Of a DNA stretch of 64,000 nucleotides, positions 37,115 through 47,274 are shown one piece after another (within the stretch, counting starts at the first letter, position 1; each line of letters starts with the position of its first letter). The DNA is from Natronorubrum bangense (GTDB lineage Archaea > Halobacteriota > Halobacteria > Halobacteriales > Natrialbaceae): positions 1,116,001 through 1,180,000 of the forward strand of contig NZ_CP031305.1 in NCBI RefSeq assembly GCF_004799645.1, given 5' to 3'. The translations under genes were made by a program, and so were the position numbers. Below the pieces are notes generated by a model. The model was not told where the DNA came from. It was given only the letters and a program-made list of their open reading frames with translations, and made no database searches.

Positions 37115-37378
37115 TTATGCCGCGCTCTGGGCGTCCGGATCGTCGTCCGTCTCGAGTCCGTCTTCGGGCTCGTTCAAAAGAAACGCCAGAACGAGGCCGA
37201 CAGCGGTCAGCAGGAAGATAAAGCCAATGATCGCACCGACGAGTAACTCGCCCCCTTCAGGCGACAGAGTACCGTTGTCGGCCCCGTATTCGGAACCGAT
37301 ACCGATCATGACGCCAAGCATCAGGATGACAGAGGCGACGGCGACGACGATTTCAATGATTCGCTCACGCTCGAGCAT
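37115..37378 (-). CDS. two-span membrane protein (DUF7472-like)
   Basis: The 87-residue protein starts MLERERIIEIVVAVASVILM, has two spans around residues 8-27 and 48-68, and ends in an acidic tail. Similar small haloarchaeal proteins are known to me as DUF7472, function unknown. The start at 37378 was chosen because upstream in-frame sequence is basic and unlike the family. It is in the same direction as the preceding small membrane gene, 42 bases apart. Confidence 0.68.
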   Translation of the reverse strand: MLERERIIEIVVAVASVILMLGVMIGIGSEYGADNGTLSPEGGELLVGAIIGFIFLLTAVGLVLAFLLNEPEDGLETDDDPDAQSAA

Positions 37379-37478
37379 TATGGAATCGATTCCGTCGGCC
37401 GGGTCAAAAGCGCTTCGAAGGCCGCGCCGACGCACCGCCACGAGAAACGCGCCGAGATGATCGAGCACAGGCGACTAC

Positions 37479-37562
37479 TATCATAACAACTGAAACGGGT
37501 TACACACCGATCGGACAGCTGTCGTGCGACCGGGTGTGCACTGACTTTCAGTGGCTACTGTA
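37479..37562 (+). repeat. 84-bp palindromic intergenic repeat, copy 2
   Basis: Reads TATCATAACAACTGAA at the left and TTTCAGTGGCTACTGTA at the right, with GTGCGACCGGGTGTGC in the centre-right. Same orientation as copies 3 and 4. It lies in a 345-base spacer upstream of the SWIM gene; the rest of the spacer has a CATATAAAGC box near 37600. Confidence 0.88.
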
Positions 37563-37723
37563 CCCACGGTCACGAGGGCGCGCCCTCGCGCTGAAGCGGT
37601 CATATAAAGCGGGAGCTTGCAGCTGCCGGCGAGTTCGTTATCACTCTCGAGTGCCTACTATCTTCGAATAGCTAGCCGACCAACTGCGAGCCGATCAGTC
37701 GTGATCGGCACCCTTGACGCATC

Positions 37724-38365
37724 ATGAACACAACAGCGTCACCGAAAACACCACTGCCAGTACCGTCAGGCGACCGCCTCGAGGGGCGCTCGCGCCGTGC
37801 CCGCACCGAACCGATGTCGGTGCTCCCGCTCGGCGACGGGCTGTACGAAGTCGAATCAGCCAGCGAACAGACCTATCTCGTCGATCTCGAAGGGGGTCGC
37901 TGTACCTGTCCGGATCACGTCTTCCGTGGGGTTCGGTGTAAACACATCCGACGAATCGCCATCGAGATTACCGACGGGCGGACGCCACCGCCGGGCGAGA
38001 TCACCGTTCCGTGTCACGACTGCAAGACGACGGTGTTCGTCGACGAAACCGATCCCGGGCCGTTCTACTGCGAGACGCACACGATCTGGCCGGGAGATAC
38101 CGTCGTCGACCGCGAGACCGGCGACCGGCTCACCGTCGTCGACGTCTCTGTGCTGCGAGCCGACGCCGTCCGCATTGGCGCGGCCGACTGCACCGTCGCC
38201 GAGTACGGCACAAACGAGAGCTACAATCCAGACGTGCCTGTCGTCGGTGCGGTCTATCCCCACGCCACCGTGGCCCGTCACGGCGTCGTCCCCGAGTCGC
38301 TGAAGGTGTACGTCTTCCCACGGACGCGACTCGAGAAGCAGCCGGCTCGTCTCGGTTCCTCGTGA
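37724..38365 (+). CDS. SWIM zinc-finger protein
   Basis: The 213-residue protein has a SWIM motif CTCPDHVFRGVRCKHIRR near residues 60-78 (CxCx(n)CxH), a fold that binds DNA or protein. It follows a VESASEQTYLVDLEGG strand pair as in the family. After it, CHDC and a later CETH could form a second zinc site. The C-terminal half is a beta-rich domain with GDTVVDRETGDRLTVVDV. The TATA-like box is about 120 bases upstream, so the start may lie at a later Met (37814). Confidence 0.78.
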   Translation: MNTTASPKTPLPVPSGDRLEGRSRRARTEPMSVLPLGDGLYEVESASEQTYLVDLEGGRCTCPDHVFRGVRCKHIRRIAIEITDGRTPPPGEITVPCHDCKTTVFVDETDPGPFYCETHTIWPGDTVVDRETGDRLTVVDVSVLRADAVRIGAADCTVAEYGTNESYNPDVPVVGAVYPHATVARHGVVPESLKVYVFPRTRLEKQPARLGSS

Positions 38366-38426
38366 CGAACCCGGCTGCTGGTCGCCGACAACGCACACCA
38401 ACGGCGGAATCGTTGCTTCACTCCTG

Positions 38427-38449
38427 TTTTATTGTGATTCGACAACAAT
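38427..38449 (+). promoter_or_regulatory. TATA element and ATTGT-N9-ACAAT inverted repeat of the acyl-CoA dehydrogenase gene
   Basis: TTTTATTG is centred about 28 bases before the ATG at 38459. It overlaps an inverted repeat ATTGT (38431-38435) and ACAAT (38445-38449). A regulator bound here would lie over the promoter and transcription start. Confidence 0.45.
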
Positions 38450-38458
38450 AGCCATGAC

Positions 38459-40273
38459 ATGCACTCGAGCATCGACTACGGACAGTTCGATGAGGGACGG
38501 GCCATCAGTTACTGGGACCTCGACCACACGCTCGAGCGCGAGCTCCGGCGAATCTACACCGCTGCGGAGTTCGAGTGGGCAGCGCCACGACTCGCCGAGT
38601 TCGGCCACGCCGTCGGCCATACGATCGCAGACAACGCCGACTACATCGACGACCACGGGCCGGAACTCGAGCCCTACGACAAACACGGCGAGAGACAGAA
38701 CCGAGTTCGGTATCCGGCCGAACAACTCGAGAACGAGCGGCTGGCTTACGAGCTGGGCATCGTCGCAGACGCGTTCGAGGCGCCGCCGGGGCGGGACGAA
38801 CCGATGCCGTTGTCACACAACCTCGCGATGCAGTATCTACTGAGCTACGCAGACCCCGGTTTCGACTGCCCCGTCGCGATGACCGCAGGTGCGGCGCTCG
38901 TCTTGGAGAAGTTCGACGACGGCTCGCTCAGCGAGTACTACGAGGGGCTGACGAGCCGCAGCTACGACGCTCTCATCGAGGGGGCGATGTTTCTCACCGA
39001 AAAACAGGGCGGCAGCGACGTCGGTGCGAACGAGACACGAGCCGAGTGGGACGCGGACGAGGGGTGCTGGCGGCTCACCGGCGAGAAGTGGTTCTGCTCG
39101 AACATCGACGCCGAAGGCACGCTCGCACTCGCCCGGACTGACGATGCCCCCGACGGGACGGACGGTCTCTCGATGTTTCTCGTTCCCCACGCTGATCCGG
39201 ACCTCGAGAGCAGTCCGTACACCAAAGGCGACCGCCTCGAGGCTGGCCCACTCTCGCCCGAGGACGTCAACGACCAGTTATATCGCCGGCTCAAGGACAA
39301 ACTCGGCACCATCGCCGTTCCGACGGGCGAGGTCGAGTTCACCGGCGCGAAAGCACACCTCGTCGGCGAACAAGAACGCGGGTTCAAGCAGATGACCGAA
39401 ATGCTCAATCTCGAGCGACTGTCGAACGCCGCGGCCTCTTGTGGCATCATCGGCCGGGTGGTACTCGAGAGCAAGATCTATGCTGCCAACCGCGAGGCAT
39501 TCGGCGAGACGATCGACCAGTATCCGTTGATGCGGGCAGATCTGGTCGATATGGCCGTCGACCACGAGGCTGCGGTGGCGTACGTCTTCGAGACAGCGCG
39601 GCTGTTTTCGGCACGCGAACAGGCGCAGCGAGCGGGTGACACTGCCGACGAAGCCTCCCGGCTGATGCGACTGTTGATTCCGATCGCGAAGCTGCGAACG
39701 GCCCGGATGGCCGTCGAAACGGCTTCCTACGGCATGGAGATCCACGGCGGCAACGGCTACGTCGACGACTTCGTCACGAACCGCTTGCTCCGGGATGCAC
39801 AGGTGTTGCCGATCTGGGAGGGCACCGAAAACATCCTCTCACTGGACGTGCTTCGCGCACTCGAGCGTGAGAACGCCCACGAACCGCTGTTCGGGGCGAT
39901 CGAGGGCCGCCTCGAGAACGTTTCACATCCGGCCCTCACAGCGACCGCCGAGACGGTCGAAGCCGAGTCTCACGATCTTGCAAGCGCGCTCGCGACGCTG
40001 GCCGGTGCAGACACCGAGTACGCACAGCTCTCGGCCAAGCGACTCGCCCACTACATCTTCGACGTCTTTACGGCCGCGTTGTTGCTCGAGCAAGCCCAAA
40101 CGGGTCTCGAGGACGGGAACGGCCGGCTGGCGCTGGTCGCACAGCGTTTCGTTGCGACCGAACTCGAGACGCCGTCGGCACGCGGGATCACGGGCGGTGA
40201 TCGGCTGGCGCTCGAGGCGTTCGACTCGATCGTTCGGTACGCGCCGGTCGACCTCGAAACGCTCGAGCGGTGA
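38459..40273 (+). CDS. AidB-like acyl-CoA dehydrogenase
   Basis: The 604-residue protein has an N-terminal extension typical of the AidB/large ACAD branch, then FAD-domain segments MFLTEKQGGSDVGANET and LTGEKWFCSNIDAE, and the C-terminal ETASYGMEIHGGNGYVDDF with QVLPIWEGTENILSLDVLRAL. These match AidB-type FAD proteins. Some members oxidise acyl-CoA and E. coli AidB binds DNA in the alkylation response. The former is more likely here. The gene is single and leaderless. Confidence 0.87.
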   Translation: MHSSIDYGQFDEGRAISYWDLDHTLERELRRIYTAAEFEWAAPRLAEFGHAVGHTIADNADYIDDHGPELEPYDKHGERQNRVRYPAEQLENERLAYELGIVADAFEAPPGRDEPMPLSHNLAMQYLLSYADPGFDCPVAMTAGAALVLEKFDDGSLSEYYEGLTSRSYDALIEGAMFLTEKQGGSDVGANETRAEWDADEGCWRLTGEKWFCSNIDAEGTLALARTDDAPDGTDGLSMFLVPHADPDLESSPYTKGDRLEAGPLSPEDVNDQLYRRLKDKLGTIAVPTGEVEFTGAKAHLVGEQERGFKQMTEMLNLERLSNAAASCGIIGRVVLESKIYAANREAFGETIDQYPLMRADLVDMAVDHEAAVAYVFETARLFSAREQAQRAGDTADEASRLMRLLIPIAKLRTARMAVETASYGMEIHGGNGYVDDFVTNRLLRDAQVLPIWEGTENILSLDVLRALERENAHEPLFGAIEGRLENVSHPALTATAETVEAESHDLASALATLAGADTEYAQLSAKRLAHYIFDVFTAALLLEQAQTGLEDGNGRLALVAQRFVATELETPSARGITGGDRLALEAFDSIVRYAPVDLETLER

Positions 40274-40297
40274 CTGCTCGATGGTGGCCGCTTCTCG

Positions 40298-40594
40298 TCA
40301 CGTCCTGCGGCGATCGGAACGATCCTCGTCGTCCTCGAGACGACTGTACCCCCACGAGTCGGTTTCGGTGTCGTCGCTGGCACGCCCGCTTGCGTCCGCG
40401 CTCGGGCCATCTCGACCGTCGACATTTCGATCCCGGCCGCGGGTTCCGAGCCCGCCCTGTGCTTTCGCCTCGCGTTCAGCGGTTTCGCGGTCGACGAGGG
40501 TCGGGTTCGCGGTTTCGTTGCTGATCAGGAGATAGAGGGCGAGTGGGACCAGTACCGACAGGAGGAGCACGAATACGAGTAAGGCGGCGACCAT
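40298..40594 (-). CDS. single-span membrane protein with long polar tail
   Basis: The 98-residue protein starts MVAALLVFVLLLSVLVPLALYLLIS, one clear span, then a charged and disordered tail rich in Arg, Asp and Gly. The start at 40594 lies about 28 bases after a TATA element shared with the divergent zinc-ribbon gene; an upstream ATG at 40633 overlaps that element. Function unknown. Confidence 0.65.
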   Translation of the reverse strand: MVAALLVFVLLLSVLVPLALYLLISNETANPTLVDRETAEREAKAQGGLGTRGRDRNVDGRDGPSADASGRASDDTETDSWGYSRLEDDEDRSDRRRT

Positions 40595-40617
40595 GGTTCC
40601 ACGTTCGACATCACCCG

Positions 40618-40631
40618 ACAATAAAGTATTC
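40618..40631. promoter_or_regulatory. shared TATA region of two divergent small genes
   Basis: ACAATAAAGTATTC serves as TTTATT in the minus direction (about 28 bases from the ATG at 40594) and as AATAAAGTATT in the plus direction (about 30 bases from the ATG at 40656). Confidence 0.5.
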
Positions 40632-40655
40632 AACGAGCCATCACGAACGGCGAGT

Positions 40656-40862
40656 ATGGTCTCCGATAGCGATCAGGGCTGTCCGAAGTGTGGCCACACC
40701 GAGACGGAAGTCGACGACATCGCCACCTCCGGCACCGGGCTCTCGAAACTCTTCGACGTTCAGAACCGACGGTTCCGAGTCGTCTCGTGTGCCAACTGCG
40801 GCTACTCGGAACTGTACCGTGGCGACTCGAGCAACAACATGATCGATCTCTTTCTCGGCTAA
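40656..40862 (+). CDS. zinc-ribbon protein (DUF2082-like)
   Basis: The 68-residue protein has CPKCGH (9-14) and CANCGY, a classic zinc-ribbon pair, with FDVQNRRFRVVSC between. It ends NNMIDLFLG. DUF2082-type proteins of this size are thought to bind nucleic acid. The shared promoter supports the start at 40656. It is convergent with hjc. Confidence 0.8.
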   Translation: MVSDSDQGCPKCGHTETEVDDIATSGTGLSKLFDVQNRRFRVVSCANCGYSELYRGDSSNNMIDLFLG

Positions 40863-40902
40863 GTCGGCGCGGACTCAGCCGGTGCTAGGAAATCCGACTC
40901 GC

Positions 40903-41424
40903 TCACTCGAGCAATGTCGCAGCTTCCTCGATCTCCATGACGCCCTGTTCGACGGCGTTCAAGACGCGAAGGATGTCTTCATCCGGGCCGTCGTCGCCGC
41001 TGTCGCCGACTTCCTCGAGGGTGACTTTCTCCGAGCGGCCGACGAACTCGGCGAAGTCGGTGCCATCGGCGATGGCGGTTTCCTTTTTTACCCGGTAGTT
41101 GCCGCCGTCGGTGACGTAGAGGTCGGCAGGGTGGAAAAAGTACCAGTCCTCGCGGTCGAAGCGAACGCCAATACGGGGTTTCGCACCGAAGTTTTGGGCG
41201 AAGTAGATCAGCGCCTCGACCTCTTCACCGGTGAGATAGATCGGGTCGCCGGCGCTGGATTTGGCCTCGATTGCGTAGAACTGCTCGCCATCACCGGCGA
41301 GCACGTCAGGGAGTTCGCGTTCCGTTGCGGAGCCGCTTGCGGGGGCGCGCATCACCGCGAAGCCAGCGTTGTCGAGTTCGTTGACGAGTTCCCGTTCGCG
41401 GCGGTCACCCTTCGCCTGAGACAT
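40903..41424 (-). CDS. hjc: Holliday junction resolvase Hjc
   Basis: The 173-residue protein starts [28 protein letters not shown] and has the nuclease core: the early E in [10 protein letters not shown] in ELPDVLAG and ExK in YAIEAKSS. Hjc cuts four-way junctions in homologous recombination. The archaeal enzyme is usually about 120-140 residues; here an acidic C-terminal region of some 40 residues is added. Confidence 0.92.
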   Translation of the reverse strand: MSQAKGDRRERELVNELDNAGFAVMRAPASGSATERELPDVLAGDGEQFYAIEAKSSAGDPIYLTGEEVEALIYFAQNFGAKPRIGVRFDREDWYFFHPADLYVTDGGNYRVKKETAIADGTDFAEFVGRSEKVTLEEVGDSGDDGPDEDILRVLNAVEQGVMEIEEAATLLE

Positions 41425-41509
41425 ACCTCTCTCTCACCAGCGGGCACTAATAAAAGAACGGACGGCGACGCGGACGTGGTGACGACGAAACGGTAACCGA
41501 GAACGAGCG

Positions 41510-42322
41510 CTACAGCGGAACGGCCGCGACGGCGTCGAACAACACCGAAGGCGCTGTCTGGGCTTCCTCGAGGTCGTACTCGATTGCGAGGTACAGAACG
41601 CCGAACTGGAAGGCGTTGAGCGCGGCGTGAGAGGCGGTCGGTACGAGGAGGTTATCGGTTTTCGCGTAGAGGTAGCCGAAAATAACCGAGCCGCCGAACA
41701 TGATTGCAAGCGAGGAGACGGTCGCCAGCGTCGATTCGGCGAGGGTAAGGTACATCGGGAGGTGAACGAGCGCGAAGATTGTACTCGCGAGAAGGATCGA
41801 CTGGAGCCGCGTAAAGGCGTCGTAGAGCCGTTTCTGGATGACGTTTCGGAAGAGGAACTCCTCGGCAGGTGCGTTGAAGAAAAAGACGATGACGATCATG
41901 ATCAGGATCATCGTCTGGTCCTGGCCGACGACTTCGACGACCTCGCTCTCTGCGGCTGGCACGGAAAAGAGCTGAAGCAGGATGTTGACAGCGAACAGGA
42001 AGGCAATGCTGGCGATGATGCCACCGAGGACGTACCACCAGCCGGTCTTCGTTGGCATCCGAATGTCGACATACGACCAGCCACGGCCGGTCGCAGCCAG
42101 ATAGATCGCCCCTGCCAGTGCCATCCCGACGAAGTTCAGGATCATATACAGGGTTCGGCTCTCGATCGAGGCATCAGCCATCCCCTCGAGGAGTGCTGGA
42201 TCAGCGACAATCGCTGGAACGGTTGCGATGCTGGCCCCAACCAGTCCGAAAATTGTCAGTCCAACAGCGACGAGCGCCGATCGAAGCGGCGCACCATCGC
42301 GATGATCGGAGGACGTTTCCAT
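41510..42322 (-). CDS. CPBP-family intramembrane protease
   Basis: The 270-residue protein has about eight hydrophobic segments and the CPBP/Abi motifs in order: NAPAEEFLFRNVIQKRLY (EExxxR), FALVHLPMYL (FxxxH) and HAALNAFQFG (HxxxN). These make the metal site of Rce1-like intramembrane proteases. The substrate is unknown; some family members act in bacteriocin immunity. Confidence 0.86.
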   Translation of the reverse strand: METSSDHRDGAPLRSALVAVGLTIFGLVGASIATVPAIVADPALLEGMADASIESRTLYMILNFVGMALAGAIYLAATGRGWSYVDIRMPTKTGWWYVLGGIIASIAFLFAVNILLQLFSVPAAESEVVEVVGQDQTMILIMIVIVFFFNAPAEEFLFRNVIQKRLYDAFTRLQSILLASTIFALVHLPMYLTLAESTLATVSSLAIMFGGSVIFGYLYAKTDNLLVPTASHAALNAFQFGVLYLAIEYDLEEAQTAPSVLFDAVAAVPL

Positions 42323-42435
42323 ACGACAGTCTATGTGGGCCCCATTCTTGGGTGTTCCTTTCTCGAGAGTCGTACTGCCAACTGCATACTGAGTGGCGTT
42401 CGACCGTCAGTGCAGTCGAACGCACGCCACTGGTC

Positions 42436-45400
42436 TCACTGCTCTTCGGTGAGTGAGAGTGTCGTGTCCCCGAACAACTGTTCGAGGAGTCGTTGTTGTC
42501 CGATGCGGAGATGTCGGTTGACCGTCGGCTGTGTCACCTCGAGCAGTTCGGCGATCTCCTCACCGGTGCTCTCGCGTGGCCACTCGAAAAAGCCGGCCAG
42601 ATACGCGGTTCGAAGGACCTCGAGTTGTCGATCAGTCAGTTCGTCGAACAGCGACGTCACCAGTTCCTGTCTGGTGTGGGTCGTCCGCTGGACGTGACGC
42701 CGAGCGGTGAGGTCGACGCTGGTGTAGTGATCTTCAAGCATCTCGACGAACTCACGAACGTCAGTCGTCGTCGGCACATCGACGGTGACGTCGAGGCCCG
42801 CGCTGGTCGCCTGAATCGTTCTCGGGCTTGCGCCGTGGCGGACCAGCCGCGAGGCGATAACATCGCCCGAAACGGTCGCCTCGAAGAAACAGGAGTCATC
42901 CGACTCGGAGATGAGTCGATACTCCGTGACGGAGACGAGCGTCTCGAGGGCAGCCGTGACGTCGGCTGACGGCACCCCACTGGTCTCGAAAAAGAGGACC
43001 GTCTCCGATCCAGAGTGTGTTCCAAGCCCCTCGTAGACGACGCGTGCACCAGTCTTGGATGCGATTCGAGACAGGATATCATCGTCCGCCTCGAGTGCAA
43101 GCGAGAGTTCGACAAGCGTCTCGGCGTGTAACGCCTCCTGGGTTTTCGCCGCGTTGATCGCGCTCGCGATCCCTTCACCGAGTTCGGCAAACACCGTTCG
43201 CTCGAGGTCGGTGAAGGCGTCCGGCTCGGTGGCGTACACCGACAGGACGCCGTACCCATACTCCTCGAACGAAAGCGGGACGGAGATGACCGACTGGAAT
43301 CCTGCGTCGAGTGCACTCCGTCGCCACGGCTCGCGCTTGAGCCCCTCGACGACGTTTTCGACGAGCATCGGCGTTTCTGACCGAATCGTCTGGAGCGCAG
43401 GCTCACCGGAATCGCCCTCGACGTCGAGCGACAGCGCGTCCAGATACTCCGGTTCGCTACCAGCCCAGGTTCGTGGCTCGAGCGTCGTCCCGCTTGCATC
43501 GAGGGCGCCAATCCAGGCAAACGAGACGTTGTCGGCCTCGAGCAACCGTTCGGGAACGGTTCGTTCGATCTCACCGCGGCTATCGGCACCGATGAGTGAT
43601 CTGTCGATCTCTCTGATGATGTTGGTGATCTGGATCTGGCGTCGAAGGCGGCTGTTCTGGGCTTCCAGCTCCGCATCGCGTTCTCGCACGTTCGCCTCGC
43701 TCTCGAGGCGGTCGAACGCCGCCTCCGTCGTCGCGACGAGCGTTTCGACGAGCTGTCGGGTCTCGTCGTCGATCGTCGCCGGCGAAGCAACCAGAACGAA
43801 CACGCCGTGGTTGCCGATCGGAACGAGCAGCCCTCCCGGCATATCGTCGCCAAACAGCGGCGATCGGGCACCGATGTCGGGGTCGTCGACGACCGTCTGT
43901 GTTCCCGTCACATAGGTGTTCCAGAGAACGGAATCACCGTCACCGGCCCTGATCGACGGTGCACCACCGGATTGGTCGACGAAGTCGGTCGTCGACGCGG
44001 CTGGCTCGAACCGGTTCGTCTCGGCATCGAGCAGATAGACGCTTGCAGTTCCTGACTCGAGTAACTCCGCGGCTGTCTCGACGACGAGATCGGCAACGGC
44101 TGGTGTCGTCTCTGCATTGAGCAGCTCACGGGCGGTGTCGTGAAGTGACTCGAGGGCCAGTTCCCGTCGCTTCTGGTCGGAGATGTCCTTGACCGTGCCA
44201 CGATACCTGTCGAGATTGCCGTCATCGTCGTGGATGGGTTCACTGATCGCGCGCACCCATCTGACGTCTCCGTCGTCGGACTGGAGCCGCGCTTCGAGGT
44301 CGTACCCCGTCTCGGTTTCGATCGCTGTCTCGAGCTGTTTGCGGACGAACTGGCGGTCGTCGGGGTGGTAGCACTCGATCGTCCGTTCGAGATCGGGTGT
44401 GACCCCGTGGGGGAGGTCGTGGAGCCGGTACATCTCGTCGGTCCAGATCGCCGTCCGTGGCGTTGCGTCGACGTCTAACTCCCAGCCACCGACTTTCGCC
44501 ATCCGCTGGACACGCTCGAGCAGGTCCCGCGTCCGCTCGAGTTCGCGTTCGCGTTCTTTTCGCTCAGTGATATCGCGGATGACGCCCGCGGTCCCGGTGA
44601 ACTCGCCATTATCCATCGGTAACAGTGCGACGTGTGTCTCCGTCTCGATCATGTCTCCGTTCGCGGTGACGATATCGCCTTCGTAGGCCTCGTACGGCGT
44701 TCCCTCACGGAGGAGGTCACGGACCAGTTCCCTAGCCGTTTCGAGGTCGTCCGGTGGCAGGAGGTCGGAGACATCGGCACCGATCAGGTTCGACGGCTCG
44801 TAGCCCGCGAGCGTTTCGATCGCGTCGTTGACGAACTGGAACTCGCCTTCGGCATCGAGTGTGTAGACTGGGTCACCGAGTGCCTGAATAATCGTCTCGT
44901 AGCGCTCGAGTTCGCGTTCGCGCGCCTTGCGCTCGGTGATGTCACGGAAATACACCGATAGCCCGCTCTCGGAGGGGTAGGCGTTCACCTCGACCCAGGC
45001 GTCGACGACCGGCGAGTACTCTTCGAACGTGACTGCTTCCTGTGTCTGCATCGCGCGGCGATACTCCTCCTCGAACCGAGAGTCGACGGCACTGGGGAAC
45101 TCCTCCCAGATCGAGTTCCCGATCAGGTCGCGGTCTTCTGCACCGAGTAACTCCTTGGCCTGTGTGTTGACGTAGGTAAAGTTCCACTCCGTATCCATTG
45201 CATGGAACGCGTCGCTGATCCGGTCGAGCGTGCGCTCGAGTTCGTTCTCGAGGCGCTTGCGTTCGGTGATGTCGTTGTTGATCCCGACCACCCGCCGCGT
45301 GCCGTCGTCGTCGACCACCAGCCGGCCGCGGCCGCCAACCCAGATCCAGTCGCCGTTCTCGTGTCTGATCCGGAACCCGTCCCGGTACAGTTCGTCGTTC

Positions 45401-47211
45401 TCGATGGCTCGCTCGAGTGCGGCCTCGATTCGGGGAACGTCCTCCGGATGGACGCGTTCGATGAACTCTTCGTACGTTCCCTCGAACTCGCCGGGCTCGA
45501 GGCCGACGATCTGCTGTAAGGTGTCGTTCCAGTCGAGGTCGTTCGTTTCGACGTTCAACTCCCAGATTCCCGTGTTCGTCCCCTCGAGTGCGAGCTCGAG
45601 TCGTCGTTTCGTCTCGCGTAAGTCCCGTTCACGACGCTTTCGCTCGGTGATGTCCTGTATTGACCCCTGGAGTTTGACGATCTCGCCGTTCTCCCGAACG
45701 GGTTCGCCAATAGTCCGGACCCAGCGCCGGTCGGCGTCCTCGCCGGCCGGATCGAGCCGGAGTTCGAGCTCGTACGGCTCACCCGTTTCGATCGCCCGTT
45801 CGATCGCCAGCCGGAGCGCACGCTGGTCCTCCGGATGATAGGACTCGAGTGACTTGGCCAGACCGACGTCAGGGCTGGGTTCGAGGCCGTAGATCCGGGC
45901 GACCTCGTCGGTCCACCGGAGATCGTACGGCTCCTCGCGAACGTCGAGTTCCCAGGCCCCGATGTTTGCCAGCCGCTGGGACTGCTCCAGGAGGCGGGTC
46001 GTGCGCTCGAGTTCCTGTTCGTTCTCGACCCGCTCGGTAATATCGGTGATGACGCCTTCTAATGCCTCGAGTGAGCCGTCGTCGGCGAAGACGCCGCGGC
46101 CGCGTTCGGTGACCCAGCGGCGTTCGCCGTCGGCTGTTTCGATCGGAAACGTCACGTGGTACGGTTCCCGGTCGTCGACGGATTGCTGTACCGTCTCCCA
46201 GAGCTCGTCGTGATGGTCGAGAATGATGTCCGACGACCAGTTGACAGCACCGCTCACGAGGTCGTCAGGATCGTAGCCAGTGAGTTCGAGACAGCCGTCA
46301 CTGACGAACTCGAACAGCCATTCAGGCTCGTTTCGACAGCGATAGACCATCCCGGGGACGTTGCTCATCAGCGTGGTCAGCTGGCGGTCACGCTCACGAA
46401 GAGTCCGTTCGCGTTCCTTCCGGTCGGTGATGTCTCGACTGATCACGAGAAACCGATCCTTCTCAACGAGGTCGATCCTGATCAGGTGGATCTCGACGGG
46501 GAACGTCGAGCCGTCGTGACGTTGATACTGACCTTCGAACTTCCGGCGATCGCCGATGGAGACGCCTTCAAGAAGGGTCTGGACCTCGGCTGCATCGAAC
46601 GACTGATCGTACTCCCAGATCTTCGTCCCGAGCAGTTCGGCTTCGGTATACCCCAGTTCGTCACAGAATCGCTGGTTCACCTCGACGAGGGTCCCTTCGG
46701 TGTCGAGGACGTCGATCATGTCGGGTGAGCGTTCGAACAATGCCTCGAGTCGCGCGCTCGTCGTCTGGAGTTTCTGTTCCCGCGCAGTGAACTCGCGTTC
46801 CCGGTCGACCACCGCCGTCGTCAGGTCGTCGATCGCCGTTACGAGCCGGTCGAAATCATCGGTTCGCTCGTGTTCGGTATCGACGGCCGCAGTTGCCTCC
46901 TGAATGCGATCGACCCGGTCTCGTGGCGACTGTTCGGACGCCTCGTGCTCGCCGGTGCGGACCGTCGCGACGAACGATTCGAGTTCGGTCACGAGTCGCT
47001 CGAGAGCGCCGTCCCGGTTGGAGTCGCCGTGGGCAGCAAGGCCAAACAGGACGATGGGGACTGGCAACGAGTCAGGTCCCACGAACTCCACGGCCGGTGT
47101 CACACCGAGCCACGAGCCAGAGACGAGTACGACCGCGGTGGCGACAAACAGCGCAAGCAGGCGATCGGTAGCCCACTCACCAGATCCGCTCCAGACCGAA
47201 GACACAGCCAT
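42436..47211 (-). CDS. giant 7xPAS-2xGAF bacterio-opsin-activator-type transcription regulator
   Basis: With the ATG at 47211 (a TTG lies 15 bases earlier) the protein has 1,591 residues. Two membrane spans (about 15-60) and a helical linker come first. Seven PAS domains follow from about residue 165 to 990; several end in the ITDRK/ITERK signature before the next helix. Two GAF-like domains then lead to a Bat-like middle region and a C-terminal HTH (ELTDRQLEVLRTAYLAGFFE, EEIAELLEVTQPTVNRHLR). No histidine-kinase H, N or G box is present, so it is a sensor that acts directly on DNA. Signals (light, redox, oxygen) are unknown. Confidence 0.92.
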   Translation of the reverse strand: MAVSSVWSGSGEWATDRLLALFVATAVVLVSGSWLGVTPAVEFVGPDSLPVPIVLFGLAAHGDSNRDGALERLVTELESFVATVRTGEHEASEQSPRDRVDRIQEATAAVDTEHERTDDFDRLVTAIDDLTTAVVDREREFTAREQKLQTTSARLEALFERSPDMIDVLDTEGTLVEVNQRFCDELGYTEAELLGTKIWEYDQSFDAAEVQTLLEGVSIGDRRKFEGQYQRHDGSTFPVEIHLIRIDLVEKDRFLVISRDITDRKERERTLRERDRQLTTLMSNVPGMVYRCRNEPEWLFEFVSDGCLELTGYDPDDLVSGAVNWSSDIILDHHDELWETVQQSVDDREPYHVTFPIETADGERRWVTERGRGVFADDGSLEALEGVITDITERVENEQELERTTRLLEQSQRLANIGAWELDVREEPYDLRWTDEVARIYGLEPSPDVGLAKSLESYHPEDQRALRLAIERAIETGEPYELELRLDPAGEDADRRWVRTIGEPVRENGEIVKLQGSIQDITERKRRERDLRETKRRLELALEGTNTGIWELNVETNDLDWNDTLQQIVGLEPGEFEGTYEEFIERVHPEDVPRIEAALERAIENDELYRDGFRIRHENGDWIWVGGRGRLVVDDDGTRRVVGINNDITERKRLENELERTLDRISDAFHAMDTEWNFTYVNTQAKELLGAEDRDLIGNSIWEEFPSAVDSRFEEEYRRAMQTQEAVTFEEYSPVVDAWVEVNAYPSESGLSVYFRDITERKARERELERYETIIQALGDPVYTLDAEGEFQFVNDAIETLAGYEPSNLIGADVSDLLPPDDLETARELVRDLLREGTPYEAYEGDIVTANGDMIETETHVALLPMDNGEFTGTAGVIRDITERKERERELERTRDLLERVQRMAKVGGWELDVDATPRTAIWTDEMYRLHDLPHGVTPDLERTIECYHPDDRQFVRKQLETAIETETGYDLEARLQSDDGDVRWVRAISEPIHDDDGNLDRYRGTVKDISDQKRRELALESLHDTARELLNAETTPAVADLVVETAAELLESGTASVYLLDAETNRFEPAASTTDFVDQSGGAPSIRAGDGDSVLWNTYVTGTQTVVDDPDIGARSPLFGDDMPGGLLVPIGNHGVFVLVASPATIDDETRQLVETLVATTEAAFDRLESEANVRERDAELEAQNSRLRRQIQITNIIREIDRSLIGADSRGEIERTVPERLLEADNVSFAWIGALDASGTTLEPRTWAGSEPEYLDALSLDVEGDSGEPALQTIRSETPMLVENVVEGLKREPWRRSALDAGFQSVISVPLSFEEYGYGVLSVYATEPDAFTDLERTVFAELGEGIASAINAAKTQEALHAETLVELSLALEADDDILSRIASKTGARVVYEGLGTHSGSETVLFFETSGVPSADVTAALETLVSVTEYRLISESDDSCFFEATVSGDVIASRLVRHGASPRTIQATSAGLDVTVDVPTTTDVREFVEMLEDHYTSVDLTARRHVQRTTHTRQELVTSLFDELTDRQLEVLRTAYLAGFFEWPRESTGEEIAELLEVTQPTVNRHLRIGQQRLLEQLFGDTTLSLTEEQ

Positions 47212-47274
47212 GGGGTGGCTACACAACGAGCGTAAATGATAGGTGCGGTTTTTCTAATCGATGAATATACAAAA